NCBI RefSeq assembly: GCF_023896955.1
Contig: NZ_JAMHIW010000006.1
Span: 186,001-250,000 of the forward strand
Length of the DNA stretch: 64,000 nt
Direction of reading: 5' to 3'
Source: Micromonospora sp. RHAY321
Lineage (GTDB): Bacteria; Actinomycetota; Actinomycetes; Mycobacteriales; Micromonosporaceae
Both the position numbers and the translations under genes were made by a program. Of the stretch, positions 61,365 to 64,000 are shown piece after piece (the first letter of the stretch is position 1; every line of letters begins with the position of its first letter). Under the pieces are notes generated by a model. It saw only the letters and a program-made list of their open reading frames with translations. It was not told the DNA's origin and made no database searches.

Positions 61365-62524
61365 CCTTCGACCTCACCTCCGAGCAGGACCAGCTGCGCG
61401 ACGCCGTACGGGCGTTGGGTCGCCGGTACGGTCACGGCTACTTCGTCGAGAAGGCCAAGGCCGGCGAGCACACCACCGAGCTGTGGGCCGAGGCCGGCCG
61501 GCTCGGCTACCTGGGGGTCAACATCCCCACCGCGTACGGCGGTGGCGGCGGTGGCATCACCGAGCTGGCCATCGTCTGCGAGGAGCTGGCGGCGGCCGGC
61601 TGCCCGCTGCTGCTGCTGGTGGTCTCTCCCGCCATCGCGGCCACCGTCATCAACCGGCACGGCACCGAGGAGCAGCGCAAGCGGCACCTGCCCGGCCTCG
61701 CCGACGGGTCGGCGAAGATCGTCTTCGCGATCACCGAGCCGGACGCCGGGTCCAACTTCCACCGTCTCGGCACGGTGGCCCGCCGCGACGGTGACGGCTG
61801 GCTGCTCTCCGGCCGAAAGTGCTACATCTCCGGGGTGGACGAGGCGGACCACGTGCTGGTCGTCGCCCGTACCGAGGATGCCGGGACCGGAAAGCTCAAG
61901 CCGGCGTTGTTCATCGTGCCGACCAACGCCGCCGGGCTGACCCGGTCCAAGCTGGACATGGAGATCGTGTCCCCGGAGAACCAGTTCCTGCTCTACCTTG
62001 ACGACGTGCGGCTGCCCGCCGACGCGCTGGTCGGCGAGTCACTGGACGCCGGGTTGCCGGCGCTCTTCGCCGGTCTCAACCCGGAGCGCATCACGGTCGC
62101 CGCGATGGGCGCCGGCACCGGCCGGTACGCCATCGAGCGCGCCAGCGGGTACACCGCCACGCGCAAGGTGTGGGGTGGCCGGAGCATCGGCTCACACCAG
62201 GGGGTGTCGCACCCGCTGGCACACGCGGCGGTGCAGGTGGAGCTGGCCCGACTGATGATCCAGAAGGCGGCCACCCTGTACGACGCGGGCCGCGACCTGG
62301 AGGCCGGTGTGGCCGGCAACATGGCCAAGTACGCCGCCGGGGAGGCCGCCGCGCTCGCCGTGGACACCGCCGTCCAGGCGCTCGGCGGGGCCGGGATGAC
62401 CACCGAGTACGGGGTGGCCACCCTGCTCGGCGCCGTACGGGCCGGCCGGATCGCCCCGGTCAGCCGGGAGATGATCCTCAACTTCGTCGCCCAACACGTC
62501 CTCGGCCAGGACAAGTCCTACTGA
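61361..62524 (+). CDS. Acyl-CoA dehydrogenase (second)
   Basis: A 387-aa FAD enzyme with FAITEPDAGSNFHRLGTVAR, SGRKCYISGVDEADHVLV and AVQALGGAGMTTEYG. The catalytic Glu appears in LNPERITVA, the isovaleryl/long-chain position, and the medium-chain position is again absent. It is only distantly similar to the first dehydrogenase in this operon, so the two probably act at different steps or on different acyl-CoAs. Last gene of the operon, 16 nt from the convergent membrane protein gene. Confidence 0.88.
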   Translation: MTFDLTSEQDQLRDAVRALGRRYGHGYFVEKAKAGEHTTELWAEAGRLGYLGVNIPTAYGGGGGGITELAIVCEELAAAGCPLLLLVVSPAIAATVINRHGTEEQRKRHLPGLADGSAKIVFAITEPDAGSNFHRLGTVARRDGDGWLLSGRKCYISGVDEADHVLVVARTEDAGTGKLKPALFIVPTNAAGLTRSKLDMEIVSPENQFLLYLDDVRLPADALVGESLDAGLPALFAGLNPERITVAAMGAGTGRYAIERASGYTATRKVWGGRSIGSHQGVSHPLAHAAVQVELARLMIQKAATLYDAGRDLEAGVAGNMAKYAAGEAAALAVDTAVQALGGAGMTTEYGVATLLGAVRAGRIAPVSREMILNFVAQHVLGQDKSY

Positions 62525-62540
62525 GCAGGCGGCACGGTCG

Positions 62541-63716
62541 TCAGCCGGGGGCGCGGCAGGCGGCGTCGATGCGGTGCACCGGCCGGACGCGGCGGCCCAT
62601 CCCCTCCAGCAGCGAGTCCTCGACGTGGAAGTCGTGGATGCGCAGCCGGTGTCGAGGCAGCTCCTCCTCGCTCGGGCAGAGCACCTGGGCGCGAACCTGG
62701 TCGACCGGGACGTACCGCACGCCGCCCCGCTCCTGAAGGATCACCATGTTGACGTCGTCGGTGGTGACGACATGCCCCCGCACGTCCTCGGTGGGCCCGT
62801 TCTCCGCGCCCACCGTCGTGACGGTGAGCGGCAGCACCGGCGTGCTGATCACCGGCAGGGCGGCCCAGACCAGCATGGCCAGCACCGCCACCTCGGTCAC
62901 CGACGCCAGCGGTCGGATCACCATCCCGGGCAGCGGGCCGGCGATGAAGAGGGCCAGCACCGGCGGCACCACGATGAGCGCCAGGACCAGCCGCTCGCCG
63001 CCCTGCTCGACCGCGTCGCGCAGTGTGGGCAGCACCAGCCAGCCGTACGCCGCGAGCAGCGCGACGATCAGCAGCAGCCGTGGCGCGACCCGCTCGTGCA
63101 GCCGCCCGGGGCGGAGCTGGAAGGCGGCCACGATCGCCGGCAGCAGCAGCGGCAGGTAGAGCAGCGGCCAGGTGAGCAGGGCGAGCAGGAAGCTGGCCAG
63201 CACCACCCAGGCCGGGGTGAGGTCGGCCCAGCGGGCGAAGAGCGGGCGGCGGGTGCCCGGCGGCAACCGGTCCACACTGACCGCCAGCACGGCACCGAGC
63301 GCGAAGACGGCGACCAGCCCGGTGGAGAGCAGTCGGGCCGCGGTGGTCAGGAAGCCGGCGAGCAGGTTGACCGGCCCCACGTTCGCCACGAGCAGCAGCG
63401 TGGTCTGGAGTTCACCGCCCGCCTCCACACCGAGCCGGAGGACCGAGAAGATCGCCGGTACGCCCACCACCGCCGTCCAGAACGACTGGCTGGCCCGCGC
63501 GCGCCGCTCCGCCGGGTCCCACCGCACCCGCCCGGGCTCGACGGCCGCGACGACCGGTTCGGCGGGTTCGGCGACCGGCACGCCCGCCGGCCAGCGGGCA
63601 GAGTCCGCGTCGACAGCGGTTGGAACGTCGACACCCGGCGTGGCGGCGGTGTCGCCCGGCACGGACGCCCGGGGCGGCGGGACCGGGCCGTCGGTGGCGG
63701 TCGGCGTCGTGCTCAC
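62541..63716 (-). CDS. Uncharacterised polytopic membrane protein
   Basis: A 391-aa protein with a Pro/Ala-rich N-terminus, about 7-8 hydrophobic helices and a ~100-residue C-terminal soluble domain (TEDVRGHVVTTDDVNMVILQ; RGGVRYVPVDQVRAQVLCPS). The tail could be extracytoplasmic or cytosolic. I do not recognise the family. GTG 63716 overlaps the stop of the upstream gene (GTGA), but its GGAGG is almost adjacent, so the start is uncertain. Coupled to the solute-binding protein gene. Confidence 0.6.
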   Translation of the reverse strand: MSTTPTATDGPVPPPRASVPGDTAATPGVDVPTAVDADSARWPAGVPVAEPAEPVVAAVEPGRVRWDPAERRARASQSFWTAVVGVPAIFSVLRLGVEAGGELQTTLLLVANVGPVNLLAGFLTTAARLLSTGLVAVFALGAVLAVSVDRLPPGTRRPLFARWADLTPAWVVLASFLLALLTWPLLYLPLLLPAIVAAFQLRPGRLHERVAPRLLLIVALLAAYGWLVLPTLRDAVEQGGERLVLALIVVPPVLALFIAGPLPGMVIRPLASVTEVAVLAMLVWAALPVISTPVLPLTVTTVGAENGPTEDVRGHVVTTDDVNMVILQERGGVRYVPVDQVRAQVLCPSEEELPRHRLRIHDFHVEDSLLEGMGRRVRPVHRIDAACRAPG

Positions 63717-64000
63717 CTCCGGGGCGCCTTGTCGTCGAAGTCGACCAGCTTCGGCACGTCCAGCGGCTGCGGTTGGCGCTTCTCGGCCCGCAGCCACGGG
63801 CCGAGCGTCCGGTTGTACGCCGTCTGCCACGGGCTCGCCTGCCCGTCCCGACCCTGCTCGTAGCTCTTCTGCAGGAAGAACGCGACCAGGTCGCGCAGCG
63901 CGGGGTCGCCGATCGGCACACCGATGCCGAGCAGTTCGCTGGTGCCGAACGGCATGTCCACCAGCTCGAACTCCTTGGGGAAGCTGGCCAGGAAGCCGGC
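63713..64000 (-). CDS. Solute-binding-domain protein, C-terminal fragment cut by the window edge
   Basis: The minus-strand frame runs in from beyond 64000, with FELVDMPFGTSELLGIGVPI and AYNRTLGPWLRAEKRQPQPL. This looks like the end of a type 3 (amino-acid-type) extracellular solute-binding domain, in which IGVP leads to a C-terminal helix. The specificity is not visible. It is translationally coupled to the membrane protein downstream. Confidence 0.55.
   Translation of the reverse strand, partial: AGFLASFPKEFELVDMPFGTSELLGIGVPIGDPALRDLVAFFLQKSYEQGRDGQASPWQTAYNRTLGPWLRAEKRQPQPLDVPKLVDFDDKAPRR

Overview
The window is very GC-rich and almost gap-free. It uses many GTG starts and 4-nt ATGA/GTGA overlaps, and its proteins and gene order match filamentous actinobacteria. 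The mix of an actinobacterial fol/pan region, an ESX-type secretion fragment, a MarP/Nth/Crp block and Micromonospora-like hypothetical proteins suggests Micromonosporaceae (inference; there is no rRNA in the window).

Layout, left to right. (1) 1-4.5 kb: panD (cut by the edge), panC and a DUF2520 gene on the minus strand. Across a short divergent region with a CRP-like palindrome lie a frame-disrupted MidA/NDUFAF7-type methyltransferase and a stand-alone nuoD paralogue. (2) 4.5-10.1 kb: a repeat-rich membrane-anchored protein and an osmoprotectant-type ABC transporter whose ATPase gene is divergent from its permeases by only 2 nt. (3) 10.1-14.8 kb: three uncharacterised genes, then DUF3180, folK, folB and folP. 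(4) 15.1-27.6 kb: a plus-strand block of overlapping genes encoding a type IV secretion-like machine: VirB2-, VirB3-, VirB4-, VirB6/TrbL- and VirB8-like proteins, a transglycosylase/M23 hydrolase, an unknown protein, a catalytically degenerate FtsK/EccC-like protein and a membrane partner. It has no relaxase, integrase or att site, and it splits folE from folP. (5) 27.7-37.7 kb: folE, ftsH, hpt, tilS, a DUF2342 metalloprotease and dacB on the minus strand, ppa on the plus strand, and an inserted GlxA-type regulator and a 45-aa membrane protein. (6) 37.7-44.6 kb: eccD, eccC and mycP of a type VII system, without eccB, eccE or esx genes. (7) 44.7-53.2 kb: two PAP2 phosphatases, marP, a CoA-type Nudix hydrolase, a TlpA-like lipoprotein, nth, capA, cbiZ, crp and a metallophosphoesterase. 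(8) 53.2-62.5 kb: a TetR-controlled catabolic operon with AtuA-like protein, two acyl-CoA dehydrogenases and a biotin-dependent acyl-CoA carboxylase. (9) The right edge holds a membrane protein and the C-terminus of a solute-binding protein.

The housekeeping skeleton (dacB-DUF2342-tilS-hpt-ftsH-folE-folP-folB-folK-DUF3180 and DUF2520-panC-panD) is standard actinobacterial synteny, and two accessory blocks break it up. A ~50-bp dispersed repeat occurs four times, three of them between a stop codon and the next gene's start. The secretion-like block and the NuoD/methyltransferase pair are the most interesting parts.
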